9,424 nucleotides of DNA from an uncultured Veillonellaceae bacterium. GTDB lineage: Bacteria > Bacillota > Negativicutes > Veillonellales > Dialisteraceae. Below, piece after piece: positions 1 to 6,408 of this stretch. Under the pieces are notes generated by a model. It made no database searches, was not told the origin of the DNA, and was given only the letters and a program-made list of their open reading frames with translations. Location of the stretch: the NCBI GenBank assembly GCA_958439155.1, contig CAUBUJ010000062.1, positions 1 to 9,424 of the forward strand, read 5' to 3'. Position 1 is the first letter of the stretch, and the number at the start of each line of letters is the position of its first letter. The position numbers were made by a program, and so were the translations under genes.

Positions 1-1050
1 TCCGCGTCCCTCCTGCGCCTCCTCTTCCGCGCCGCCCGGGCAGGATGCCGCATGCAGGCCGCCTCCGATTTCCAGCAGCCTGATTTCTTCCGCCGCGCCT
101 TCTACGAAGCGGGACTCTCCCCGGAAGAGGCTTCCCTCCGCCTGGTCTCGCCCTATCCGTACACGCCGGATCTGCCGGAACGGAACGCCGCGGAAATGGA
201 AGGGCTCATCCAGAGCGGCGCCGCGGACTTCGGCATTACCGTTTTCTACAAAACGGCCCTCCTCCTCCGCGCCAAGGGCCTCCCGGTATACATGCTGAAG
301 CCTGCCTTCGAAGATATCCGCCATGCCGTAGAAGAACTCATCATTTCCTGTCGCCTCGCGGAAAGCAGGCAGAGCCAGATCGCCGCAGTGGCCCTCCATA
401 TCGATCCTGCCGCAGACGATACCCTTTCCGACTACGACCTCGCTCTGGAGCAGCTCCAGGCGGCCCGCTCTATCTACGAATGCGCCCGCCGTCTCCAGGC
501 AGCATGCACGGAAATTTCCTCCCGGGAATACCTGCTCTTCACCACGCGCCAGCCGGTAGAACAGGAAACAGGAGGCTTCCGCGCGTTCCGCCTCCTCGGC
601 GCCGTCCAGGAAGGATCAGGACTCACCCTCTCCGCAGGCATCGGCTACGGCATAACCGCGGAAGAAGCAAAAAGCCGCGCCAGAAAAGCGATGATCCGCG
701 CCATGGCAGCCGGCGGCGGCCGGGCCTTCTTTCTCGGTGAACAAGGCGGCCTCATCGGACCCATCGGCGCTCCCGCTGCAGATACTCTCCAGGAAGATGC
801 CCTCCTCGCCCTCTCCCGCCGGTCCGGCGTGAGCCGGAGCTACCTCTCGCGGCTCCAGAAACTCTGCCGCGACCAGGGAAGCCGCTTCACCCCGGCAGAG
901 CTCGCCGACGCCTCCGGCATCACCCTCCGCACGATGAACCGGATTCTCCTGAAGCTGATCGACTGCGGCGCCTGCCGGGAAACAGGGCGGCGCTTCTCCC
1001 ACAAAAGCGGCCGCCCCAGCCGGGTGGTGGAACTGTACCTGGAGAAATAA
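1..1050 (+). CDS. PrpR_N-like / GGDEF-like / HTH transcriptional regulator, 5'-partial
   Basis: The frame is open from base 1, so the true start probably lies outside the window; the first internal ATG is at 52 and has only a weak upstream AGGA. Numbering from that Met (332 residues), residues 55-95 hold a pattern typical of PrpR_N sensor domains: a GAADFGITVF segment, then GLPVYML and a D-I-x-x-A motif (88-92). Residues 155-238 look like a degenerate GGDEF/cyclase-fold domain (GIGYGITAEEAKSRARKAM, then GLIGPIG) with no catalytic GGDEF signature. Residues 248-332 are helix-turn-helix-like: SRSYLSRLQ, then a second helical pair around 280-302 and a basic tail with GRPSR. I infer a ligand-responsive DNA-binding protein in the cytoplasm; the ligand and targets are unknown. 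It is the only gene on the + strand and converges on the rest of the window. The domain calls come from pattern memory, not from a search. Confidence 0.75.
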   Translation, partial: SASLLRLLFRAARAGCRMQAASDFQQPDFFRRAFYEAGLSPEEASLRLVSPYPYTPDLPERNAAEMEGLIQSGAADFGITVFYKTALLLRAKGLPVYMLKPAFEDIRHAVEELIISCRLAESRQSQIAAVALHIDPAADDTLSDYDLALEQLQAARSIYECARRLQAACTEISSREYLLFTTRQPVEQETGGFRAFRLLGAVQEGSGLTLSAGIGYGITAEEAKSRARKAMIRAMAAGGGRAFFLGEQGGLIGPIGAPAADTLQEDALLALSRRSGVSRSYLSRLQKLCRDQGSRFTPAELADASGITLRTMNRILLKLIDCGACRETGRRFSHKSGRPSRVVELYLEK

Positions 1051-1053
1051 AAA

Positions 1054-1070
1054 TCCTCCCCATGGGAGGA
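1054..1070. terminator. Perfect 7-bp hairpin just after the regulator gene
   Basis: TCCTCCC pairs perfectly with GGGAGGA across a CAT loop, 3 bases after the stop codon of the regulator. There is no T-run on the + strand after the stem, only AAAA. On the - strand the stem is followed by TTTTTATTT. As drawn it would stop transcripts coming leftward out of the repeat island better than the regulator's own transcript. It may act in both directions. Confidence 0.45.
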
Positions 1071-1080
1071 AAAGGCGGGC

Positions 1081-1165
1081 TGCATCATGAGAGCGGGTTT
1101 TAGAGTTGAGAGCTATGAGTTTAGAGGGGCGGCGCGCCTCCTCAAATAAAATGGGCGGCGAAATT
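1081..1165 (-). repeat. Repeat module F, copy 1, with a CTCTAAA-class heptad array
   Basis: The module reads on the - strand as AAAATTTCGCCGCCC, a GGCGGC-type hairpin region, then a heptad array, then ATGATGCA. The heptads occupy 1099-1126 in exact 7-bp steps (on the + strand TTTAGAG, TTGAGAG and so on, four units). The TGCATCAT octamer is at 1081-1088. An inverted copy lies at 1958-2023, and a copy with a different heptad class lies at 9341-9420. Confidence 0.75.
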
Positions 1166-1188
1166 TTTGTAGTCTGGGGCGGATAGTG

Positions 1189-1390
1189 TGTCATCAGCGC
1201 AGGGCTCGTGGTCTGAAGTCGGAAGTCTGGAGCCGGAAGAGGAAATAGGAAGGGCTCTTCTTACGCGGCTTCGCCACGGGATGAAGTTGCTGACGGCTGG
1301 TGCATCATAAGCGTGGGGTCAAAGGTCTGAGGTCTGGGGTCTAAGGCGGAAATTGGAAGGGCTTTTTTATATTGGCTTCGCCGGGCATGG
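1189..1390 (+). repeat. Heptad repeat unit, GTCTGAA class (island I, + copy)
   Basis: The unit contains TGTGTCATCAGCG, a leader (CAGGGCTCGTG), and six heptads at 1211-1252 starting GTCTGAA. A GGCTTCGCC hairpin core (about 1281-1295) and the octamer TGCATCAT at 1302-1309 follow. A second array of six heptads (1318-1359, GTCAAAG, GTCTGAG and relatives) is followed by another GGCTTCGCC. This is the same unit that recurs at 5393-5988 and 8711-9115, and inverted at 1763-1882. Confidence 0.8.
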
Positions 1391-1420
1391 ACAGGTTTAA
1401 AAGCACTGTATTCTCAGACT

Positions 1421-1464
1421 CAACCCCTCTCAGGCCCCTGGCCAGCTCTCCCCTGCCGGGGCGA
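1421..1464 (+). repeat. REP-like double hairpin module D, copy 1 (left arm)
   Basis: The module runs CCCCTCTCAGGCC, a loop, GGCCAGCTCTCCCC, then CCCCTGCCGGGG. It has two nested small stems (GGCC/GGCC and CCCC/GGGG). Positions 1616-1660 are its near-perfect reverse complement, differing mainly in the three-base loop and one inserted G. A third copy is at 6196-6236. The pair could form a large cruciform or RNA stem enclosing about 150 bp. Confidence 0.8.
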
Positions 1465-1562
1465 GCCCCGTGGTGAGTCATATTTCCATTTTGGGTTTGT
1501 GCTCACACCAATCAGCACATTGAGTAAGAATGGCGCATATCAAGGTTCTTGCTTATTGGGGA

Positions 1563-1590
1563 GGAGAATATGTCAGTGGTCACGTTCTCT
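1563..1590 (-). repeat. Hairpin module C, copy 1 (inverted)
   Basis: GGAGAATATG pairs imperfectly with CACGTTCTCT around an 8-nt loop. This is the reverse complement of the modules at 6071-6098 and 9242-9269, whose arms are GGAGAACGTG and CACATTCTCC. Similarity extends outside the hairpin to about 1557-1604. It lies inside the space enclosed by the two module D arms. Confidence 0.7.
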
Positions 1591-1615
1591 GTTGCTATGG
1601 ATATGTTTTTAAGGA

Positions 1616-1660
1616 TCGCCCCGGGCAGGGGAGAGCTGGCCGAAGGCCTGAGAGGGGTTG
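1616..1660 (-). repeat. REP-like double hairpin module D, copy 2 (right arm)
   Basis: This is the reverse complement of 1421-1464: TCGCCCCGGGCAGGGG, GAGCTGGCC, loop GAA, GGCCTGAGAGGGG. The downstream text GGTTTGCGCAGATTGTGGTTTT resembles that after copy 3 at 6237-6260, so the copied unit is longer than the hairpin. Confidence 0.8.
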
Positions 1661-1762
1661 GGTTTGCGCAGATTGTGGTTTTAAAATTGTCATGTATAGC
1701 GAAGCAAAAATAGCAAAGACATTTCCTATTTTTCTAACAACTAACAGCCAATAACCTGTTCC

Positions 1763-1882
1763 CAGCGGCGAAGCCGCATATAAAAAGCCCTTCCGCTTCC
1801 CTCTTCAGACTCCCGTCTCCAGACTTCAGACTCCGCTCCCATGACGCAGATCCGCTTTCGACCTCTGACCCCAGACCGCGGG
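1763..1882 (-). repeat. Heptad repeat unit, GTCTGAA class (island I, inverted copy)
   Basis: Read on the - strand this is the same unit as 1189-1390. GCGGCGAAGCCGC (about 1764-1776) is the common hairpin core followed by ATATAAAAA. Six heptads occupy 1797-1838 (on the + strand TTCAGAC alternating with TCCNNNC variants), the octamer ATGACGCA is at 1841-1848, and four more heptads of CCCCAGA type occupy 1855-1882. Confidence 0.75.
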
Positions 1883-1957
1883 CCCCGCCGCAAATGACAC
1901 AGTCCCGGCGTCCCCCGCGCTTGACACCAGGCTTCTAGCTCATCCGGTACCTGAGTA

Positions 1958-2064
1958 CTACCAAAATTCCGCCGAAGGCGGCACCGCCTCTCTCAACTCT
2001 AAACCCCGCTCCAATGATGCACCATCTGCCTTTGACCTCAGACCTTAGACCTCAGACCCCAAAC
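1958..2064 (-). repeat. Repeat module F, copy 2, with two heptad arrays
   Basis: AAAATTCCGCCGAAGGCGGC forms a GCCG/CGGC hairpin and is followed by CTCTCAA and CTCTAAA heptads (1990-2010). The octamer ATGATGCA at 2014-2021 comes next, then a second five-unit heptad array at 2030-2064 (CTTTGAC, CTCAGAC and relatives). Another ATGACGCA lies at 2067-2074. It is the inverted counterpart of 1081-1165. Confidence 0.75.
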
Positions 2065-2131
2065 CAAATGACGCACTCCCCGTAAAGCGCAGTCATGACG
2101 CCCGCCGCTCCCCGCCCATCCCGGGCAAAAT

Positions 2132-2165
2132 AAAAGACGAAGGACCTTTCCATCCTTCGTCTTTT
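2132..2165 (-). terminator. Intrinsic terminator of the exported-protein operon
   Basis: A perfect 13-bp stem (AAAAGACGAAGGA with TCCTTCGTCTTTT) encloses an 8-nt loop. On the - strand it is followed by TTTTATTTTG, a usable U-tract. It lies 14 bp after the stop of the gene at 2179 and also has T's on the + strand, so it probably works in both directions and shields the operon from island I. Confidence 0.9.
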
Positions 2166-2178
2166 TTACATCTGTCTT

Positions 2179-2973
2179 TTACTCCCCGCCGGTGAGCGTC
2201 TCCACCAGCCGGTCCCCCGCTGCCCGGGCGGCGTCTTTTACGCTGTCATTGGCGATGACCGTGATCAGGTGGTACGCCTGTCCTTCTTCATAAAGATAGC
2301 TCTTCAGGTACACCGGCACAATCCAGCCATCCACATAGAGGAGCACTCTTGTCCCGGCCGTATAAACAAGGCGTTTTTCCTTCATGGCGTGGAGCGGCTC
2401 GATGCTGCGGAGTTCCACATGGGCGAAGGAATAGGGAATGGGGTCTTTCATTTCCTTCCGCACCTGGGCGATGAGGTCCAGAATTTTCCCATTGACCGCA
2501 GAGCCTGCATTGCCCAGCATGGCGTTGAAAAGGTTGATCCGGGCCTGGCCCTCTGGGGAAATGTTCCCATTTACCTGTCTCTCAAAAATCGCGGCCGCCG
2601 GCGCGCCTTCATTTTTGGGAATGGACAGATTCACCACATCCGCCGTCATGACGAGACCATCCCGGCGGATCTGGATCTGCCCAAAAGGCTGGGGCTCCGC
2701 GGACGCACTTTCTTCCGTCTCCGGCACGGAGACTTCTGGGGAAAAGGCATGGTAAGACAGGCCTTCCCCAAGGGTCATATCTTTCAGGAAGCCTTTGAAA
2801 TGAGGGAAATACCCTGCCGGGATATCCCCCATGTCCGTCACGGCGGTTCCTTTCTGAGACGCGCCCAGTCCATGCGGCGCTGCGCCGATGCCGCCTGTTT
2901 CCGCCATGGCCGCGCCGCCGAAAGAGAGGCACACCGCCAGCGCCGCCGCTGTGATCCATTTCCTCTGTCTCAT
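2179..2973 (-). CDS. Exported protein of unknown function (second gene of a paralogous pair)
   Basis: This 264-residue protein has a clear signal peptide: basic MRQRKW, a hydrophobic core (residues 7-20) and likely cleavage after AMA at 24. There is no later membrane segment and no lipobox, so it is probably secreted or periplasmic. The C-terminal part (residues 203-240: TAGTRVLLYVDGWIVPVYL, then EEGQ and ITVI) resembles residues 190-222 of the upstream gene product, which suggests a duplicated domain. Its ATG overlaps the upstream stop codon in an ATGA junction, and a GGAGG lies 7 nt before the start inside the upstream gene, so the two are probably translationally coupled. A strong terminator follows. 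I do not recognise the family; the function is unknown. Confidence 0.85.
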   Translation of the reverse strand: MRQRKWITAAALAVCLSFGGAAMAETGGIGAAPHGLGASQKGTAVTDMGDIPAGYFPHFKGFLKDMTLGEGLSYHAFSPEVSVPETEESASAEPQPFGQIQIRRDGLVMTADVVNLSIPKNEGAPAAAIFERQVNGNISPEGQARINLFNAMLGNAGSAVNGKILDLIAQVRKEMKDPIPYSFAHVELRSIEPLHAMKEKRLVYTAGTRVLLYVDGWIVPVYLKSYLYEEGQAYHLITVIANDSVKDAARAAGDRLVETLTGGE

Positions 2974-3704
2974 TTCGCTTCCTCCGCTGCTTTCTTCAAA
3001 TACGGTTCAAAATAGCGGCCCCCTGCCTGGTCCGACCAGAGAATGGTCACCACCATCTGTCCCTCCCTCGTCTGGGAGAGACTCCATACATAGAGGGGCA
3101 CCGCATAATTGCCATATTCATAAGACGTACGGATCCGCACCGTTTCATAAGGGATGCCGCCGGAAGATCTGCCCCGCGCGATGTCCCCGCCTTTGGCCAG
3201 ATGTTCCGCCCATTGATAGAGCTCAGAAAATTCTCCGTGCGCTGCCAACATATCCGCTTCCTTTTCATGGCCTGCCGATTTTTCATACAGCACCGCCCGG
3301 GAGAGGATCTCCTTCTGGAGAGCGCTGTCCACTGGAAGGGAAATGGGAACCGACACCACGAAAGCGGTATACATCGTATTGCCGTGGACGCTCCGCAGCT
3401 GGTACGCCTTGCTTGCACGGGCGATCTTCAGCAGTGAATCCGCGAAAAGCGATGCTTCTTTCTTTTCTTTATCCTTGTACAGCCCCGACTGGATGAGCCC
3501 CTTCGTAACCGCCTCTGCCGCCTCGGGCGACGCGAGAAATTCTTCAACTTTTCCTGCCATGTAAGAATGACTGCCATCCCAGACCGTCACTGCCGGCCCG
3601 AGCGGCAGAACCCCGCCGCCAGGCAAATGGAGATCATCCGCCTCCGCCGCGGGACCCGCCAGACACGCCGCCCCGAGAAGAAGCGCTGTGATTGCTTTTT
3701 TCAT
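2970..3704 (-). CDS. Exported protein of unknown function (first gene of a paralogous pair)
   Basis: This 244-residue protein begins with a signal peptide (MKKAITALLLGAACLAGPAA, likely cleaved near residue 22). The mature part is mixed alpha/beta by eye. Residues 45-100 look helical and charged, and 112-122 (YTAFVVSVPIS) and 199-222 (NYAVPLYVWSLSQTREGQ, then VTILW) look like strands. The second block matches a VPVYLKS...EEGQ segment in the next gene. A good ribosome site (AGAGGTGAG) precedes the ATG. It is the first gene of the operon and ends in a 4-bp overlap with the downstream paralogue. No catalytic motif is visible and I cannot assign a function. Confidence 0.85.
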   Translation of the reverse strand: MKKAITALLLGAACLAGPAAEADDLHLPGGGVLPLGPAVTVWDGSHSYMAGKVEEFLASPEAAEAVTKGLIQSGLYKDKEKKEASLFADSLLKIARASKAYQLRSVHGNTMYTAFVVSVPISLPVDSALQKEILSRAVLYEKSAGHEKEADMLAAHGEFSELYQWAEHLAKGGDIARGRSSGGIPYETVRIRTSYEYGNYAVPLYVWSLSQTREGQMVVTILWSDQAGGRYFEPYLKKAAEEAK

Positions 3705-3748
3705 AGGCTCACCTCTTATATCGATACCCCGGCCCCTCTGCGCCCATC

Positions 3749-3784
3749 AAAAAAACGCCGCCTCACAGGAAGCGGCGCCTTTTG
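3749..3784 (-). terminator. Intrinsic terminator of pncB
   Basis: On the - strand a GC-rich stem (GCGCCGCTT region with GGCGGCG; core CGCCGC/GCGGCG at 3756-3761 and 3772-3777) is followed by seven T's (complement of A's at 3749-3755). It lies about 50 bp after the pncB stop and 45 bp before the start of the next operon, so any promoter for that operon must overlap or follow it closely. A weak candidate is TTGATG near 3743-3751 with TATCGA downstream. Confidence 0.85.
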
Positions 3785-3832
3785 ATAAAAGGCCAGAAGA
3801 TAGGGAAATCCATCCCCGGCCCATACTTGTCC

Positions 3833-5299
3833 TTATTTATTGCGAAGCAGAGAACGCCGGCCCAGTTCTTTCTCTATTATATCATTCTTCAAATGCTGGA
3901 GCGGATCGGACAAATTCACTTCCATCACATCCGGGTTCATGAGGCGGGTATACTCCGGCCAGAGCGTATCCATCTGGCTGTCCGCGTAGCGGATCGTCTC
4001 CGCCAGCGTCGGCAGTTCCTGCGCCTTGCCGCCAAGAATGAGCGGATGAAGCAGATCCTCCACCGTATACGTCCCCGCTTTCAGCTCCTTCTTCCGCCAC
4101 TTCGCCGATTCCGTGGTAAGCGTAAAATCGCCGCCGTCCGCCATCGCTTCATCGGCGAGACACAGGAGATCGGTGATCATTTTCCCATTAGACTTCCTGT
4201 AAAAACGGCGCACCGTCTTGATGCCCGGGTTCGTCATCTTCGCCACATCATTGGAAATCTTCATGACCGGATCGAAATGGCCGTCCTCCATCTGGCGGGC
4301 ACTCATTTTGAAGACCCCGCCCAGGGCGGACGTGCCGTCAGCGGTGATGCACTTCGTGCCGATCCCCCAGGAAGAAATGGTGGCGCCCTGCTCCTTCAGG
4401 GAAGAAATGGTGTATTCATCCAGATCATTGGACCCGGCAATCACCGCGTCCGGGAAGCCCGCTTCCGTAAACATGCGGGTCGCTTCCTTCGAAAGGTACG
4501 CCAGATCGCCGCTGTCGATGCGGATGCCGTACACCTTCGGCAATGTCCCGGCAGCCTTCAATTTCCTGAACACTTCGATCGCGTGAGGCACACCGAATTC
4601 CAGCACATGGTACGTATCAGCCAGAAGAATCAGATTGGTGTGGTAAATCTCGGCGTACGCCTCGAACGCTTCCAGCTCCGTATCAAAACTCATGATCCAG
4701 CTGTGCGCCATCGTACCGAGCACAGGAATATGGAAAAGCTTGCCTGCCTCCACATTGCTCGTGCCGTTGAAACCGCCGATCATCGCCGACCGGGTTCCCC
4801 AGAGACCGGCTGAATGGCCCTGGGCACGGCGGAGACCAAACTCCATGAGTCCATCCTTCCCGGCGACCGTACGGATACGCCGCGCCTTCGTAGCGATGAG
4901 GCTCTCATGATTCATGATCATGGAAATACACGTCTCCAGAATCATCGCCTCCGCGGTGGTGCCGTGGAACCGGAGAATCACTTCCCCGGGAAATGCGACG
5001 GTCCCTTCCTTCATGGCGTAAATATCGCCGGTGAAATGGAAATCCCCGAGATAGTCCAGAAATTTCTCATCAAAAATCCCAAGACCTCTGAGGTACTCGA
5101 TATCCTCCGGGCTGTACCGGAAATCCCGGAGAAATTCCGCCAAATGCGCCGTGCCTGCTACCACCGTATACCCGCCGTTGAAGGGATTCTGACGGTAAAA
5201 CCGGTCAAACACCACACGCCGCTCATGACGGCCCAGCTTGAACAGCGCATTGGCCATGGTGAGCTGGTACAAATCCGTAACCAAACCATTATAATGCAT
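3833..5299 (-). CDS. pncB: Nicotinate phosphoribosyltransferase
   Basis: This enzyme joins nicotinate to PRPP, usually coupled to ATP hydrolysis, to make nicotinate mononucleotide. It is the entry step of the Preiss-Handler NAD salvage route in the cytoplasm. The 488-residue length fits the family. Recognisable blocks: VTDLYQLTMANALF (7-20), NPFNGGYTVVAG (38-49), EFGLRRAQG (153-161), GGFNGTSNVEAG (175-186), GTMAHSW (195-201; this His corresponds to the phosphorylated His of the family), YGIRIDSGDLAYL (257-269), GSNDLDE (289-295), WGIGTKCIT (311-319) and TNPGIKTVRR (356-365). LADTYH (226-231) replaces the commoner DTYD. The reading frame stays open to 5497, but I place the start at 5299 because GGAGG sits five bases before that ATG and the family begins there. 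The extra upstream frame runs through the promoter into repeat island II and is not coding. No other NAD genes are nearby. Confidence 0.95.
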   Translation of the reverse strand: MHYNGLVTDLYQLTMANALFKLGRHERRVVFDRFYRQNPFNGGYTVVAGTAHLAEFLRDFRYSPEDIEYLRGLGIFDEKFLDYLGDFHFTGDIYAMKEGTVAFPGEVILRFHGTTAEAMILETCISMIMNHESLIATKARRIRTVAGKDGLMEFGLRRAQGHSAGLWGTRSAMIGGFNGTSNVEAGKLFHIPVLGTMAHSWIMSFDTELEAFEAYAEIYHTNLILLADTYHVLEFGVPHAIEVFRKLKAAGTLPKVYGIRIDSGDLAYLSKEATRMFTEAGFPDAVIAGSNDLDEYTISSLKEQGATISSWGIGTKCITADGTSALGGVFKMSARQMEDGHFDPVMKISNDVAKMTNPGIKTVRRFYRKSNGKMITDLLCLADEAMADGGDFTLTTESAKWRKKELKAGTYTVEDLLHPLILGGKAQELPTLAETIRYADSQMDTLWPEYTRLMNPDVMEVNLSDPLQHLKNDIIEKELGRRSLLRNK

Positions 5300-5304
5300 T
5301 ATAT

Positions 5305-5309
5305 CCTCC
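5305..5309 (-). promoter_or_regulatory. Ribosome binding site that fixes the pncB start
   Basis: GGAGG on the - strand, five bases (ATATA) before the ATG at 5299. Alternative Met codons further upstream have no comparable site. This supports the 488-residue product over a 554-residue version. Confidence 0.85.
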
Positions 5310-5362
5310 ATCATGTCAGGGAAAACCAAAGACAGAAAACGCCTGAAAGAACGTTTCCTTTG

Positions 5363-5391
5363 ATTATACACCCTGAGGGAAGGAAATGGCA
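5363..5391 (-). promoter_or_regulatory. Putative pncB promoter
   Basis: A perfect TATAAT is present on the - strand (complement of 5363-5368), preceded directly by TG. No good -35 hexamer is seen 16-18 bp upstream; that area (about 5385-5391) touches the edge of repeat island II, which starts at 5393. A start near 5356 would give a leader of about 57 nt. No clear operator is visible. Confidence 0.55.
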
Positions 5392-5392
5392 T

Positions 5393-5653
5393 GGATCGTG
5401 CATCATTAGCGCAGGGCTCGTGGTCTGAAGTCAGAAGTCGGGAGTCTGAAGAAGAAATAGGACAGGCGCTCATTATGCGGCTTCGCCGCTGGAACAAGAC
5501 GAAATGGGCGTCATCTCGACCGGTCGTTTATTTGCGTACATGCTTATAGCAAAAAACGGACAATGATTTGAAGAGTGGAGAGATCTTTTGTAAAACGCTG
5601 TCAAGCCGGAGCCCTGGATGTGCATCATGGGAGTGGGATCAAAGGTCTGAGAC
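5393..5653 (+). repeat. 263-bp tandem repeat, copy 1 (261 bp)
   Basis: The copy starts GGATCGTGCATCATTAGCGC and has six heptads at 5423-5464 (GTCTGAA, GTCAGAA and relatives). A GCGGCTTCGCCGC hairpin core (about 5476-5488) follows, then module E with GCGTCATCTCGA (5508-5519) up to GAGTGGAGAGATCTT (about 5574-5588). TGCATCAT and a short ATCAAAG/GTCTGAG array close the copy. From about 5500 on it is almost identical to copy 2; the first part is more divergent. Confidence 0.85.
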
Positions 5654-5916
5654 GGATCGTGCGTCATTAGTGAAGGACTCGTGGTCTGAAGTCAGAAGTC
5701 GGGAGTCTGAAGAGGAAATAGGAAGGTCTCTTTTATATTTGAGCTGTGCCGCTGGGACAAGACAAAATGGGCGTCATCTCGACCGGTCGTTTATTTGCGT
5801 ACATGCGTATAGCAAAAAACGGACAATGATTTGAAGAGTGGAGAGATCTTTTGTAAAACGCTGTCAAGCCGGAGCCCTGGATGTGCATCATGGGAGTGGG
5901 ATCAAAGGTCTGAGAC
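5654..5916 (+). repeat. 263-bp tandem repeat, copy 2
   Basis: This copy has the same order of parts as copy 1: the TGCGTCAT octamer, heptads at 5684-5725, GCGTCATCTCGA at 5771-5782, GAGTGGAGAGATCTT near 5837-5851, TGCATCAT and a short heptad array. The spacing between equivalent points in copies 1 and 2 is 263 bp (for example CAATGATTTG at 5561 and 5824). The GCGGCTTCGCCGC core of copy 1 is degraded here (GCTGTGCCGC). Confidence 0.85.
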
Positions 5917-6023
5917 GGATCGTGCGTCATTAGTGAAGGACTCGTGGTCTGAAGTCAGAAGTCGGGAGTCTGAAGAAAAAATAGGAAGCAAGCTGTCAGC
6001 TTTCAGCCATCAGCGGTCAGCGG
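5917..6023 (+). repeat. Third partial copy with a composite heptad array
   Basis: The third copy keeps only the octamer, the leader and the heptads. From 5947 to 5988 there are six GTCTGAA-class units ending TAGGAAG. From 5989 to 6023 the 7-bp steps continue without a gap but with a new class (TCAGCTT, TCAGCCA, then TCAGCGG twice). That makes eleven units in one register with a class switch in the middle. Confidence 0.8.
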
Positions 6024-6056
6024 GCCCGCGGCGCGGTATTGGATGTCTTTACGGGC

Positions 6057-6103
6057 CATTTCTTAGCGCCGGAGAACGTGGCCACTGACACATTCTCCTC
6101 CCC
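6057..6103 (+). repeat. Hairpin module C, copy 2
   Basis: GGAGAACGTG (6071-6080) pairs with CACATTCTCC (6089-6098), 9 of 10 positions, around the loop GCCACTGA. TTTCTTAGCGCC precedes it and TCCCC follows. Close copies are at 9228-9275 and, inverted, at 1557-1604; a diverged copy is at 6341-6382. Confidence 0.75.
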
Positions 6104-6195
6104 TGCCTAGGAAAAGCGTCAGATTTCGTCATCTCTACAAAATAGGCGAATGTATGCGTACAAACCGGAAACAGAATGATGCCTCTGCACAAGGC

Positions 6196-6236
6196 TCGCC
6201 CCGCAAGGGGAGAGCTGGCCAAAGGCCTGAGAGGGG
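6196..6236 (-). repeat. REP-like double hairpin module D, copy 3
   Basis: TCGCCCCGCAAGGGG, GAGCTGGCC, loop AAA, GGCCTGAGAGGGG. It has the same orientation and sequence as 1616-1660. The paired loop bases differ among the copies while both stems are kept, which favours selection or copying of the hairpin form. Confidence 0.75.
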
Positions 6237-6260
6237 CAAGCCTGCGCAGACCGTGGTTTT

Positions 6261-6382
6261 GTACGCAGGCTCATCCCCTGGGAGGCAGCTTCGCTGACAG
6301 GCTTGCGCTGCGGAATAAGGAAACAGGCACAGCCTGATTTTCATAGCAGCGGAAAGCGTGACCACTGGCACCCTTTTTTCCC
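6261..6382 (+). repeat. Module G plus diverged module C
   Basis: The module begins GTACGCAGGC, then CATCCCCT, contains AAACAGGCACAGCCTGATTT (an AGGC/GCCT mini-hairpin), and ends in a module C relative (GGAAAGCGTG at 6351-6360, then CACCCTTTTTTCC). The same order of parts occurs at 9172-9275 with a different middle section between the CATCCCCT and AAACAGGC blocks. Confidence 0.65.
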
Positions 6383-6408
6383 CCCTACCCGGGCAAGCCT
6401 TTCTTTCT

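Noticed and set aside
1530..1754. 74-residue frame with Cys pairs (CCYG, CADCG) that might pass for a small zinc-binding protein
   Set aside because: It runs through inverted module C (1563-1590) and module D (1616-1660), both found elsewhere as non-coding repeats. It has no good ribosome site.
1081..2064. CRISPR array
   Set aside because: The repeats are short degenerate heptads without constant 20-50 bp repeats and unique spacers of equal size, and there are no cas genes.
1071..2131. tRNA, rRNA or known riboswitch in the islands
   Set aside because: No cloverleaf, conserved rRNA segment or recognisable aptamer core was seen by eye in any of the three islands.
2269..3015. Long + strand frames opposite the exported-protein genes and opposite pncB (3782-4813)
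   Set aside because: They are antisense shadows in GC-rich coding sequence; the - strand genes have signal peptides or family motifs, ribosome sites and terminators.
3833..5497. A 554-residue version of PncB
   Set aside because: The extra 66 residues would be encoded by the promoter, leader and repeat edge. GGAGG and family alignment place the start at 5299.
5473..5930. Two nearly identical small frames on the - strand (5473-5667 and 5733-5930)
   Set aside because: They are the same non-coding segment of the 263-bp tandem repeat read twice; no ribosome site and no homology that I recognise.
6135..6371. 78-residue frame on the - strand with a PLSGLWPALPL stretch
   Set aside because: The stretch is module D translated, and the LCLFPYSA part is module G; the frame at 9098-9361 repeats the latter. 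Typical spurious product of REP-like repeats.
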